From positions 2,437,536-2,501,535 of the forward strand of contig SCFE01000015.1 of assembly GCA_004352715.1 (NCBI GenBank): a stretch of 64,000 nt of DNA, given 5' to 3'. Each line of letters opens with the position of its first letter. Position 1 is the first letter of the stretch. The notes under the pieces were generated by a model, which searched no databases, had not been told where the DNA came from, and was given only the letters and a program-made list of their open reading frames with translations. This document shows positions 11,914-25,191 of this stretch, piece by piece. Origin of the DNA: Hofstenia miamia. Its lineage: Eukaryota > Xenacoelomorpha > Acoela. Both the position numbers and the translations under genes were made by a program.

Positions 11914-13520
11914 TACGGCATTACTTTAAGAAAGCCTTCAAGTTCCAAATAGATGCTCACTACAATAATACAAATAAGTTTTGTGTTTCCTGCCACCCAT
12001 GGATTTGTGGCCAATGCATAGATGTGCATCGAGTCACAGTTGTTTGCAAAGACTGAGGACTGGACTTATATTTTAGATATACAATACACATTTTCTTTTA
12101 AGATTCTTAATACCATTAATTTACATGTATGTTGAATAGTACGCATTTATAAATAAATAACTAAAAGTATTTAACGTACATACGCATTTATTTAAAAATA
12201 ATTTTATTAATGAGCAAAAATGGTTTAAAGTAGGTAGCAGTCAAAATGACGGCCTTGGCGGTTAAAAGAAATTTTTTCTTCGTTGCTTTTAGTGTAAATA
12301 ATTGTGTTAAGTAGCTTGTAAAGTTTACAGAATTAATGGTACGTATTCTATTCTAGTTCTGAAATCAAAAAATTTTCAATAGCATGAAAAAAGTTCTAAT
12401 TTACCTACGGGACAATGTAATATATTCAAAGTTGCATGTGGGTTGGAAGATTCATTAAGTTCGGATCACATTTTGATTTTCATTTGGACGTGCACTGGCT
12501 TGCGCAATTTACGATAAAAAATGATTTTTGCTTTCCCTGTTACCTTAATGAATTGGACCTGATAATAAAATTGGTCGGCTCACTAAAATATGCTAGGCTG
12601 ACGTTGAACTATCTGTAACTTTGGCTATGTAAACATACTGAAATGTCTCATTTTAATTACTGTTGCACGTGATACGAATACAATGCCTTTAGAAATAGTT
12701 TTTAGAAACTTTGCACCTTTAAAAAAATGTTTTGCATTGGTGTTTTGTCTATTTCAGGACAAATGTTTTGATGAATAAAAACGTTGTTTGAAGGATATTG
12801 TGGGAATTTGATAAAAAATAAGAAACCAGGCAGGGAAAAATTTTGAATGAAATTTGAAAGAAACTTTCTTTGTTGTTGATTGAAAAGTTAATTTGTATGG
12901 AAATACGAACAAAAGCCACTAAACTAATTTACGCTAAAACATTTATAAAGGAATTAAATTCGGTCTTGAATTCACATCATACCGCACTTTTCTAATGGAA
13001 AACTGCAGAGAAGAATAGAAAGATTTGGGCGCACAGAACGAGACGGAAGCTCTGAATGAATGGAAAGTGAGAGGGAAATGCTTTAATAACCGGATATTGG
13101 ATTATATTGACATGAACGATTAATATTAATAACGATTAGGAATCTACGGCGAATAAAAATGTATAGCGTTATTATTTATAACGACTGACACTAGAAGCGC
13201 ACGCAAAAATCTGTAATGCCGTGCGATAGAAAATATACATGTATATAATTGATATGGCGGCAACAAATGATTTTTTTCTGATTTGAAATCTAAAATCGAG
13301 TGACAAGGCTAAAATCTAAGAATTAATAAAGAATCAACCTGACGCTTAAAATATTCAGAAATTACTGAAAATCAAATATATTGAGATGTTAGTAAATAAT
13401 CGGTTTTCTTCTGTGTTTTTCACCCACGCTAACGTTCAAAAGTATATTTTTAATAACTTCTGCCTCTTATGTTTTGTGTGTATGACAATTTTAACCTTTC
13501 AAACAATAATACTTCTGATT

Positions 13521-13792
13521 CAGTGGCGCGTTTAGGGGGAGAAGGGGGGCGACTGCCCCCCCTTTAGGGCCAACTGCGAACACTTAAGAAAAATGTTCTA
13601 TTTTCTTGAAAATTGAAAATAGTTCACGTTAATTCAAGATGTTATCATTCGATTTGCTGCTAAAAACAGGCGATTGCATTTTGTGTACGATTATTTTTGT
13701 TCAAAAAACATTGTTTTGCAATTTTTTTCTGTAAAAATGGTTGTAAGCCCCCATTTTAAACAACCATTTTAAAAATCCTAAACGCGCCACTG
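13521..13792. mobile_element. hAT MITE, CAGTGGCGCGTTTAGG family, copy 1
   Basis: A 272-bp element with near-perfect TIRs CAGTGGCGCGTTTAGG at both ends and an 8-bp duplication TTCTGATT/CTCTGATT (7 of 8) at 13513-13520 and 13793-13800. CAGNGG termini and an 8-bp duplication are diagnostic for hAT. A G-rich/C-rich stem (GGGGGCGACTGCCCCC) lies near the left end. Non-coding. Confidence 0.92.
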
Positions 13793-16406
13793 CTCTGATT
13801 CACTCTTATCAATACTATTTGACCTGCAAAAATTTAAGAATCATAGAAGAATATCCTCGGCTCATATTGACTGAATCAATTAAGAATCATTAAGGCTTGC
13901 TTCAATTTAATTAATTCTTATAAAAAGAAAGTGTATTGTCAAAAAATTTGAAATAGAAAAAAGATATATGAAGTAATGCACATCACAGAGGCGGCTAGAG
14001 AGGATGCAAACAATTACAAACCAAATTCCTTTGTAACCAATAGAGTGCATCAAATTTTTGTATTCAAATTCCATATTGGCGGAATTAAGCAACACGCACC
14101 TTCACCAAAATTACAAGAAACACTTCTGTGACTTCTCTAAACCCAGCACAATTTTACGGAATTTTAAAATTTCATTGATTTTGGGAAGATTTTTGCATTT
14201 GGGATGCTTGATTTTTTTAATTTTATCAAAATATTCAAAAAATTTGACGAGGAGGCACACATTCATAATTTCATGTGAAAATTTTGTAATTTACTTAATC
14301 CTATATCATTAAAAATAAATTTTTACAAGAACCAACATCGTTTTAAAAAGGTCTTCTCCAAAATTGCGACAAGAAATGAATGGAAAATGTTAATTAAACT
14401 AAACATTTATCAGATGAATAGCAACACCAAACACTAACACGGTTGCTAGAAAAGTGCAACGAACAAAATGTGAGCTTGGCATAAAATACGTATTTTAACA
14501 AATTTCATGATTTTTTGAAAAAAACACTGAAAATTAAACCCAAAAACCAAGTATTTTACCTATATTATTCACATTATTATTTCAACTAACCCTGAAGGCA
14601 ACACACAGGCACTACATGCAAGTAGAGTGTGAGTAAAAAAAACGTGATTATAAAAAAACGCTTTAAATATGCTCTTTTCAAAATTGTTTTTTTTTAAAAT
14701 TCCATGGATTTCAAAGATGCGTCTTCTTGCAATTTTCAACTTTATAAATTGTCTCAAGAAATGAATGAAAATACTCAAAAGTAAACATTAAAGACAATGA
14801 AACAAATATAATAAACCAATTCAATCAATTAAATATCAGCGAGCAGATGATGATAAACGAATGAGTTTTTAAAACTTTTTCGGCTTCCCGCTGATTCGCG
14901 GTTTTTATATTATGTCCACAAAGTGACACATATCAAAGCGATAATTAATAGGTTTCAATATATCATTGCAAATGAAAATAGCCAAAAAATAGATTATTTA
15001 GATATATTTCATTGATAATCTCTGCAAAAATGCTTTATCTTACAACTGTGGAAACAATGCATGGAGAAATCTGAAGTTTGAAACAGGATAAATACAATAA
15101 AAAAGCGCTTTAACAATTTTTGAAATTTTTTGAAAAAAATCACTAAGAAATCATTTAAAAAAAACAAGTGTATAAAACATTATTTTTTCAAAACTTTTTT
15201 TCCAGTCAATCTTGCATGCAAACCTTCAAAAACAACTGAAAATGAATTTTTCACATACATATATTGCAGAAGAACAAACATAAATTTAAACAAAGCTAAA
15301 ATAATAGTTCTACATATAAGCACATACTAAAGTTTAAAAGTGTAAGATAATAAAAAAATAAAACCCACATGACGGAGGGTTCTTTAGGATGAACAGTGGG
15401 GAAATATCGTGAAGTAAAATGACAGAACAATCTGTAGATTGACTGCAGAGACATACGAGAGTTTTTGATCAAATGAATTTCATTTTATCGAAAGAACAAT
15501 GCGCCGAATTGAAAACACACTCTTTCCCTCGCTAACGGTGAACTTTCAGCGAATTACATTAAATCAAGGGAAGTAACAAATCATTAGATTGAGCACAATA
15601 CCCAAACACTAGTACTGGAATTTCCCAAAAATATTACTTTAGAGTGAGTGGCAAGAAATTAAATTCTATGCATTTTTGTGCAATGGCGCGATAATAATAA
15701 AATACAATATTTACTCTGATAAATCTGCTTTAATTACTGTTGCAGAAACGGAAACAATTAGGATAACATTCACCATGTCAACGAATGGAGAAGAAGTCAA
15801 GCATTGAGCAGAGAAATGTTTACATGTCTTAAATTTTAACACTAGCTTTTGAGTTTTTCCCACCAATGAATGCAATCAAGAAAATGTCCTAATTACTGAA
15901 AATCAATATGATATTGTTTATAAAGCGTAACCCATTCACATACCAACTTAACACTCGCTATATTTAGACCAATTGTCAATTGTTACATTAATAATTTAAA
16001 TAAGGATGAAAAATTATTCCAAAATTTTAAAACTTTACTTCTAAAAAGCTGTTTCCAATCTTGGTATACAGAAAATTAAGGATATGGAAAAATTTATCAT
16101 CAAAAAGTTATTTGTGTCTTACATTAGCTGATGACAAAAATAATCATAGTTCTTACAGTAGTTAATTATAGCTCTAGGAACATAATTCCATTAGTGAAAG
16201 AAGATGCCAAAAACTATCCTGCTGTTCCAACAGCGGAACTACAAGTAGGATTCGAACGTCATAATATGAAATTTAATTGTGATAAAAGCAACATTGAGGT
16301 TAGAGCCATGCGCGGTAAAAAACATTAGCACAAAAGCTTCATCACCACCGCATCGCACACCACAATAGAAGAACCACAATATGAAAATAAATAAAATTCC
16401 AAAAAA

Positions 16407-16408
<2 letters not shown>

Positions 16409-16442
<34 letters not shown>
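16409..16442. repeat. (AT)n microsatellite
   Basis: About 17 AT units next to the left end of the 16.4-kb element; a matching TA run lies at 16944-16965. Confidence 0.95.
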
Positions 16443-16444
<2 letters not shown>

Positions 16445-16943
16445 GCACTAAGTACATAGAGGGCGCTATGTATTGTTTTGAAACAAGATTGGACTCTACG
16501 CTGGTTTTTTTCAAATTTTGATATAAGAAATGGCTTATTCATGTAGTTTACAGAAATTGATAAAATCTGGCCAAAATCGGACATATTCTGGATGAAATAG
16601 GCATTTTGACTGAAAAACTGCTAATATCGACCTGAAAATAATATTATATATTTCGGAACGCCCAAATCTAATGAAAATGTAAAATTTAGTTTAAAAACAC
16701 ATTTATAATTGTTGAAATGGCCAATAAATCCAATTCTTTTTACAATTTTTTAATATATTTTTTGAGAATTGCTCCCCTTGAGCCGAAATTTGGTGGGTGG
16801 CTATTAAATGAGCCCTAAAGCTATCACGGATACTTAATTTGTGATTTTTTTACATTAACCGGACGAACTGCTCGCGGGCACTAAGGATGGGGAAAATCAG
16901 TGATAGCAGGGCGTCAGTATAAATCACACAGTACTTAGCGCCG
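16443..16943. mobile_element. TA-target non-autonomous DNA element inside a TA microsatellite
   Basis: A 501-bp block lies between two TA runs. Its ends are GGGCACTAAGTAC on the left and, reverse complemented, CGGCGCTAAGTAC on the right (11 of 13). An internal GGGCACTAAG near 16877 repeats the terminal motif. Insertion within TA fits Tc1/mariner-type target choice; the exact duplication cannot be resolved in the repeat. No transposase. Confidence 0.5.
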
Positions 16944-18899
16944 TATATATATATATATATATATAGCATGATGCTGTTGCATCACTTATTAAAAGCAGAT
17001 GTTGATTACTGCAAAATAAGATATCTTTATCTACACCTCTAATTCTATCACCAAGGACAACTAGTTCTTCTATGCAATGCGCCAATGCCATAAAAGTAAT
17101 ATATTTCCATAATAACAAAAGTGCTACATATTGTAAAAGACTACATCTCAAAAAATTAGAAAATACATGCAAATTGAATATACTACAGTAGGTTTTTATT
17201 TAATAGACTTGTCGTTCATTTTAATTTGACTTTCTCTTTGTATCACTGTATGATGGTAAACATTAAGAAAGAATTATCAAGTTTATTTTAGATTTTAAGG
17301 TACATTATTTGTGCCCATGAACATAGGTTTCTTGTGCTGTGCGATAACGACAATGGCGAAATAAGCGTTTTAAGTAGTGACATTTAACTCTATGAACATA
17401 TTGAATCAATGGCATACGGGTTACATTAAGGTTGCATTAAGGACATTATGAACTGTATTAATGCTTAGGTGTAAAGGAATAACGTACTGAACAAACTAGA
17501 GCGGAAAAATTCACCTACTGTAGTGTAAAGTATTTGCAATTGGAAAAGCAAAACAAGTAGATGATTTCAGTAATTCTTGCAATATAGATTAACATCAATT
17601 GGAAAACTAGATAAATCGATCAAGTATTACTCTCTGTTGGCAGATAAAATGCTAATATTCAATGTCATGTATAAATTAGGCTCTTGAAATATTTTACCAT
17701 TTTTGGCTTTGTCTTGTAGAGATTTGATTAATATACAAGCATATTCAAACACTGAATTTATTGTTTTATTTGAATTTTGTACTGCATCTACACATTCTCC
17801 ACGAAGACTATTTTTTTGCAAGATTGTATATTAACACACATTATGCATAAGAGCCTAGATTTGGTTTTTGTTTATTCTTGCTGGACTTTTGTTGATATAG
17901 TTTCTTAACTTCACAATTTTTTGTTTTGTACTTTTACAATTTTTTAACAAATACTTGAACTTCTTAGCCAATTATTTCATAGATAGAAACAAGTGAATAT
18001 ATTAATTTATGTATACGAAACTAGCAAAACGAGTTCAATGGCGAAGGTAAATGGCAACGGTGGAATGTGCCACAGAAACTTAAACAGCAGGACTTGACTC
18101 AAACACATACTAAGTTCGAACTACTTACGCACTTTAAACCCAACTTTTCACTTTCTTTTCGACTTTCATTTTAAAACAAGTCAATTAAATATTTTCAGCA
18201 CAATGGCTTTCAAAGATTTGGAAGTCTCTGGAGAGAAAGAAATCATGCACTGTAACTTAGTTAACATTCAAAAATTAATTATCGTTTGCATTTCGCTGAT
18301 TTCACAATATTCAAATTCCATGGTTATAAAATACAATAAAATTTCTACATGTAAAATTGTGCACACTACAACTAGAGGCTTCTAGCGACTTCAAGTAATA
18401 AAACAATATATGTTGTTGGCAATATTTTATTGAAGCTCACTAAACACTAAACATAGAAACATTAAAATCTAACATTTTATATAAATCTTTGACTTGAAGT
18501 GAACCCGGAAATAGTTAATAAACAGACGCTACTCAACTCCTATTATTTAAAGAAATGTCATACAAAGACTCCATTTTACACATAGTTTGAATGAAATTCG
18601 CGTGCGATTACTTGGAAATTTGCATAAATAACCAATAGGTTAGAAAAGTGAAAATAAAAGTTGGATAATTAGTACGTGATTCAATTTCGGAAATAATGCA
18701 AGCAGGTGTTGTTGTTGTACTAAAACTGCTCGCTTAAGAATTCAGGTGTAAATTTTCTCGAATGCACAATTGAAAAACTAATTTCCAATGAACCAAATCA
18801 CTTCAAATAACAGTGAAGTTGTGAAAATTAATTTCTCAAGTTTAACAATTATAATTAAATTTCATACAAAATTACCTAAACGTGCAAGTGAATAAGGAA

Positions 18900-18902
<3 letters not shown>

Positions 18903-18937
<35 letters not shown>
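18903..18937. repeat. (AT)n microsatellite
   Basis: About 17 uninterrupted AT units with no flanking terminal repeat seen. Confidence 0.95.
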
Positions 18938-18940
<3 letters not shown>

Positions 18941-19555
18941 ACATACATGAATATACCTAATTATTTGGCGCTAAATATATAAAAACTTGAAAAATACATC
19001 TAATTAGAGGCAATATGATTAAAGCCAAATTCCTTAGAAATCAATGCAGCAAAATTCGTATATCCGTCTATTAATTCAAACAGACCAAGATTATAGTTGA
19101 TTACCAAAATTTAAAAAAAACATCTACATTTGGTGCTAAGAAAATAGACATTTGTTACTTGGGGTTAAATAAAGTCTTTTTGCATTAAATATCTCGGCCT
19201 AGTTATATTCAAAACTATATTAATAATATATTTCACTGTTTACATTAAAAGTGAGATGCGGGAACATTTTGTACCTAAATCAGAAAAAATACATTATTCC
19301 AAAAAATCAATAAAATAATTCACATAAAACATTACAACATAGCTTGAGAAAGATTCTAATTGAAATGATAACTCGCATTTAACCCATAACTGAACAGTAA
19401 ATTAGCAGTGTTTGACCAATAATCCAGCTGCAATGAAAGGTTCAATTAAACATAAGCCTTAAATTTTGCAAAAAATAATGAACTACCGCAAAAGATGTAA
19501 GAAACACTTTATAATGGCAAAAAATGAATGTATTATTAATAAAATGGGTGAAGAA

Positions 19556-19573
19556 CAGTGGCGTGTTTAGGAT
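19556..19573 (+). mobile_element. hAT MITE terminal repeat fragment (same family as 13521)
   Basis: CAGTGGCGTGTTTAGGAT matches the family end with one transition and stops at the single N (19574). The sequence after the N is unrelated to the MITE interior, so only the end is present. Confidence 0.7.
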
Positions 19574-19574
19574 N

Positions 19575-19593
19575 TCATTAGTATCTGTCGGAA

Positions 19594-19625
<32 letters not shown>

Positions 19626-19763
19626 GATTTAAGGAAGATTAGGATTAGAAATACTAACTGCTTTTTCGACGGTGGACTCGTAGGAATTTCCCCAGCGACT
19701 GTGGAAGAGCTGTGTTCAGTTGGTGTTCCAGATATTGATGATAAGCCTCGTGAAGAGTTCTAG
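19575..19763 (+). other. Coding-like relic with poly-Asp tract
   Basis: After the N, an open frame encodes SLVSVGN, nine Asp from a GAT run (19594-19622), EDLRKIRIRNTNCFF and DGGLVGISPATVEEL, ending KPREEF*. The composition looks like protein, possibly from a transposon, but no family is recognised and the 5' side is lost at the N. Confidence 0.3.
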
Positions 19764-20743
19764 AAGAATATCTTAGGAGGGACTATATAAAAGAGTAACT
19801 TACTAAAGATAATGACTCCATCTTCGATAGTGCATCTTCTGACATTGTAAGCTAAATACAAAGACATTGGACTACTTTGTAGATACGATGTGACAAAAGC
19901 AATGATTCAAAAAAATTCTTGGAATTATAGACTACATAGTGAGGAATTATGGATTCAGTGTTTACCCAAATGCTAGCAATACAAACTCAGAGTGTTTTAA
20001 AATTATTAAATGGCACAAAAATTAAATAGGTGTAATAGAAGTTGGGGGGTGGAAAGCGCGTTATAGAATAAAATAATGTCCCCTCAGAATATCTGAAAGA
20101 GATTAGATTTTGTCACTTTAAATTTATTCGTGAACGGGCGCGTAAAAGCAATTGGGGAAATGGGAATCAATTAATAACAGCGTTGAATCAATCTTTATAA
20201 CATTTGAATATTTAAAAGCGGCGCGAATTGAGCTGAATCAACAAATATTAATTAATACATGTACTATTCTGTCGAATATGATATAATAAAATTGGAAAAC
20301 ATCTGCAATTGTCATACATTGCAATTCATAAATTAATGATTTAGGTTGAACAGTAGGTAAATGAAAACCTATGTTCACGATAAGAGGCCATTGCCTTCTT
20401 ATACTATTCCTTCAAATCGCAATCACTATTGTACATGATGCTTGTTTGTCTGAAGATTATTCAAAATAACGACATAATTATTACAGATTTCAAAACAATT
20501 CCCATTACAACTTCTTCAAGAATGAAAACAACTTTAAATACATGTAATCACAACTTTGCGACCTTAAGAAAGCTCTAGAGAAACGGATAAACATGAAAAA
20601 ATCTGGGGAAGAAGGATATTAATTTAATTAAAATAAGTTCTTTACTTTGTATTAAAAAACTTATAAAATCAAAATTGCATCAACCCAAGAACTCAATCTT
20701 AAGCGAAGATGAGACAATCTTCAGACCCTAAGGGTAATTATAT

Positions 20744-21005
20744 CAGTGGTGCGTTTAGGATTTTTAAAACAGGGGGTGGGGCTGACACCCATTTTTACAG
20801 AAAAAAATTGCAAAAAAATGTTTTTGAACAAAATAAGCTTATACAAAATGCAATCATCTGTTTTTAGCAGCAAATCGATTGATAATAACATCTTGAATTA
20901 ACGTGAACCATTTTCAATTTTGAAGAAAAGAGAACATTTTTTAAATGATCGCAATTGGCCCCAAAAGGGGGCAGTCGCCTCCCTGTCGCCCTAACCGCGC
21001 CACTG
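20744..21005. mobile_element. hAT MITE, CAGTGGCGCGTTTAGG family, copy 2 (opposite orientation)
   Basis: A 262-bp element with left end CAGTGGTGCGTTTAGGATTT and right end, reverse complemented, CAGTGGCGCGGTTAGGGCGA. Its interior aligns to the reverse complement of the copy at 13521, for example GCAAATCGATTGATAATAAC and the GGGGGCAGTCGCC stem. The flanking octamers AATTATAT and GTGAAGAA do not match, so the target duplication has decayed or a flank was rearranged. Confidence 0.88.
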
Positions 21006-21326
21006 GTGAAGAATATGTATATTTATTGTTAAACAAATACATTGATATTTTATAACGCACTATAATTAGCTTTACAAATATGTATATAATAAAGAAATAA
21101 TAGCATTGTTCACTGTACATGCAATTATAAAATTTGCATGTATATGAAACGGAACTCCAAAAGATCTCTAATATATTATTAGATAATTTCTAAGTAAACG
21201 AAAGTCAACTAAACAGTGTAACTGTCTTTCTATCTTAGGGCAAAATATCACATATATTGAGACTTCGAAAACCCACAATGACTTTGAAATTCATCGAAAA
21301 TTGGAAAGAAATTAAAGGAGAATTAC

Positions 21327-21353
21327 CTGAAACGCTTCCAAAAGGAATCCATC
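21327..21353 (-). CDS. Candidate 27-bp microexon of the RasGAP gene
   Basis: Acceptor cactaattatgcag and strong donor CAG|GTAATT enclose 27 nt. Read in the phase required between the 33.0-kb exon and the PH exon (1 nt in, 2 out), it is open and adds a short basic segment, MDSFWKRF plus a split Arg, directly before PSWLSQSHESLL. Being a multiple of three it could be optional. Because it contains ATG it could also be the end of an alternative first exon giving a short isoform that starts just before SHESLL. Chance pairs of splice sites are common in long introns, so this is a candidate only. Confidence 0.35.
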
Positions 21354-24253
21354 CTGCATAATTAGTGATAACATAACAGATAAATCCAAAAGTCAAAGAC
21401 CACTGACTGTAAGTCGTGTGAAGTGAAACAAATCAAAGACAAAGTAGTTTGTAAAGTAATTAGTCAGACGGAAATGTGGAAGCTACAAATAAATAAACAC
21501 ACTTTCAACATTCAATGGCTACATGTAATAAAACAAACTAGGAGCGGAATTCTCCAACTATGAGCAACATTCGACGAGCGTTGCAATGGATTCATGTGAG
21601 AACTGTCACACACGATTGCATTGTTCGAAATAGTAGCATTTCTTTTTAAAGTATGAGATGAACTACTGAGAGACTACAGAGCGTTTGCTGTCCTATATTT
21701 CTAACAAAGCACAAGAGATGTATGATGTATGTTGCGCATATTTGGTTGCACCACGCGTTATAACCGTTTAACGCATACGCATATAGAGAATTTTCGAAGA
21801 AGATTGGACGTCTTAGAAATTTTTGCGTGACCTTATTAATCAGTATTTTACTACAAACACTAAAATAAGAGGTGTTTTTCCCTTTAAAAAATACGGAATA
21901 TTGAAATGCAATAAAATATTTTGGACAATTTTTTTTATTTATATAACATCCTTTCCTTACAAATATACAGAAGCCCTAAATTAAAAATTCATGGATGTGA
22001 AAATAAGTAATCTAGTAGAAAAGACTTAGAAATTTTTTAAGTGAGTTGTTTACAAATTGCTAAGAACAGAAGTATTTACGCTCAATTCAAGACAAGTGCT
22101 CGATGTTCCATTGAGAGTTATTGAAACGTGAAACACGAGTCTCATTGATATTTATACTCCTGAGAAGAACAATACTTTATGAGTAACAACAATGTCTAAA
22201 TCCAACACACTGTGTACATTTTAACGAGTAATTATTCCAAAGCAGAACAATGTAATTATTAGGTCAACAAAGTATCATGACTCTCAATGAACCAGGGGCG
22301 CATTTGAAATAAGGAGGCTGAATACTGTTTTGAGGGAATGCATAGGTTCGGTCGGCAGAAGGGTGGGTGGAAATCGGCTATCCAAATCGCTAGGCCAACT
22401 ATGTGCCCGTTCCAGTAACTTCTAGTACGGTCATGCTCATGTCACAAGTTATAAACTAATATACTCATGCTTCGAAAAATCATTTAAACAATTGTTAATT
22501 CCATAGCTGTAGATAAATCTTAATGTACCAATTTCCATTGATTAAAATGATTAGAACCTCTTCTTTTGAACAACTTTAGCGAACTTTAAGATACTTTATC
22601 TAAGCTTTCTTATAATTTTAAATGATTAAGTAATTCCTCACTAGTATTCAATCTGATATAAATCTCATTTAATGGAATAACTATTCACATTGGAAATGCA
22701 ATGCGATTTTTACTAAAAGTAGGAAATATAGTTTCATTTTAAAAAATTTCTATACATTTCCAACTGATATAAAGGGACTATATTGTAATTGCTGCAATAC
22801 TTCTATTACATTTTATGTAATACTTCTCACATAATTAGTATTTTAATAAAATTAAAAAAGCTTTGGAAGAGGATGGCATAATTTGAGTAAGTGAGACGTT
22901 ATGATCATCATAATTTTCTTTAAAGATATTTTGTACAAATTTCCCTGGAATTGTTATAATAGAACGATCTAATGCAAGAAGCCAATCCAAAATCAGTGCA
23001 TTAATATATTAAAAATGTTAAGTGAATTTAATTTTGATATGTTTTGTTTATTTTGATTAAGGAGCAATTCAAATTAGCAACTTCTAAGAAACTTTGAGTG
23101 TTGAACTGCAGCCACGAATATGTAAAAGCTCCAATGCTTTACTCACTTAAAATTGAAATCTTTATGATTGATCTTTAATAAAGCTAAAAAATTGAAGAAA
23201 TGTCACTTGAAGTTTCGTGCAAATGATAAAAATATATAGGACTTTTGTGAATGTGAGGTTTGCAATAATTTTATAGATTGTTTCAAGGGATGACGGACGT
23301 GGGCTAGCCCGTAAAACATTAAAGCGTACACACATCTCTACTTCCAAATATTGAATACATTAAATTCCAGCTGACATCCAATGTTTGGCGGAAAAATACA
23401 TATACCACCGTTATTGTATGACACAACCAAATTCAAGTATTGCCTAAATAAATGTTCGAAAGACTGACAGTACCAGATGTGGGAACACACGTATTTTTGC
23501 TACTAAATTGCATAAGAGGTTATGGTTAATATACATCGTTTTTATACTTGTGATAGCAAATCAACATATCATTGGTTACATGTTTTGCACATAAAGCGAC
23601 CCAGTTCCCAGCTTTGTGCAGGAAAAGGATAATTCAAATAAAAATATCAATAGCATACATCATTTTGAAGAAATTTTTCTCCCTATAAGCTAAAGGTTAT
23701 TCCATTATATTTTACACGGTAAAGCATGTGTCCAAAATTATTCGCACATTATAGAATAAAACTTTAGACAACGCCATCTAGAGATAAGAAACCGTTTAAC
23801 GAATGTATAGTTAAATTAAGAACACTAATATAAAAGGTTTTGGTAAGAAAGGTAATAAAATATTACTTTAGTGATAATAAAGCCACATTTCAATTAGGAA
23901 TATTTCGAATGTTATTACATAGACATACTGACAAGGACATGATTCGCGACTAGAATTGATTATATAGTCAAGTTTTGAGAACAAGCCGCCGTTCAATTAT
24001 TTCATTTCAATCAGTGACATAGCCAGAGGGGGATCCCTATCACAGTGGAACTTTTACATTAACGTTTATAATAAAATGGTAAATTCATTGTAATTACTAA
24101 TTACAGCACAATCTGCTGCAAATTCTAATGAACTATTCAATGCCAAGAGAATCCTAAGTGATCTTGACCTCTCAGAAGCTGAAAGTAGTGTTATTGTTGA
24201 GAGATGATGAAACTTTTGCATAAAATGGAAATATCATTTTCATTTCAGCAAAA

Positions 24254-24400
24254 AGGACAGAACTTCTGAAATCATACATAAATGACAAAGCTGATTCTCG
24301 TGTCTCCAAAAAACAACTCGTACCACTTTGCAAAACACGGCTTTTGAACGCCACCCTGCCATTGTTGTTGTGTGTTTCCGAAATCTTTTGAAATATGTTG
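24254..24400 (+). pseudogene. hAT transposase fragment, middle region
   Basis: The plus-strand frame reads RTELLKSYINDKADSRVSKK, then QLVPLCKTRLLNATL, before a stop. The LxxLCxTRxxxR-like block is typical of the mid-part of ZMYM1-like hAT transposases, where the usual W of TRW is lost here. The segment is disrupted and cannot encode an active enzyme. Confidence 0.6.
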
Positions 24401-24537
24401 TGCAGACTGAATTTCAAACAACGGATTCAAGAAACACTGCTTTTCATTACATTTACTTAATTGAATAGTCCGAATTTGTTGTAGAAATCATAGTTCTGGA
24501 TCTTGAATGTGGGATTCACGACGTTTGTCCATCCTAG

Positions 24538-25036
24538 CACCATCTTATCTCACGAAATATATGTCTTGTAAATATGTACAAAATTGTAAATAAATTGAAA
24601 AGAAGCAGTACATGTAAATTTTTCAATGTAAGCAAAAGAACAGAGAAATGTATAAATAATTTTAAAATAAACAACAGTTACTGGAAAGGGGCATTCACAA
24701 CAATAACTTCGAAAATCTGGAACAATCTACCACAAAATGTACGTAAATCATCATCATTACACAAGTTTAAGAAATTGTTAAAAGAAAACCTGCTTGATGA
24801 TCGATTTAAATACGGATATTCAAATAAATGAAATGCATCGAAAAAACTTTTAAGTTTTTAATTTAAATTTTTTTGTTTTAATTTTATTGTATTGTAATAT
24901 TATTTGTATATTTTTTGTAGGTAGCTTTGTGTGCATTTTGTATTGTATATCTGTATGTATGTAATTTGTAAATAATGTATATATATACTTTGTACAGTGA
25001 AAATAAGCACGCAGGATATAAAGCTATTAAAAAAAA
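24538..25036 (+). mobile_element. LINE 3' end nested in the hAT element
   Basis: The frame 24574-24831 encodes a non-LTR retrotransposon C-terminus: WKGAFTTITSKIWNNLPQNV, then RKSSSLHKFKKLLKENLL, the usual S/W-N-LP...S...FK..LK..L pattern. An AT-rich 3' UTR follows, ending near AAGCTATTAAAAAAAA. It is 5'-truncated, as expected of target-primed insertion, and splits the hAT coding region, so it inserted after the hAT arrived. Confidence 0.8.
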
Positions 25037-25191
25037 GATTGTTGCCTACCGTAAGACAAATTCAAAATGGAGGTAGAACTTATGAGAAGTGTTCAAAATA
25101 TGATTGACTGCTTTAGAGAGATGAGATCAGCTGAGAAGTTTCACAAATTGTTCGATGAAATGACACACATTTCTAAAACTTTGGATATATC

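Noticed and set aside
22294-22440. CAGGGGCGC start as a hAT end
   Set aside because: No matching right end or 8-bp duplication found.
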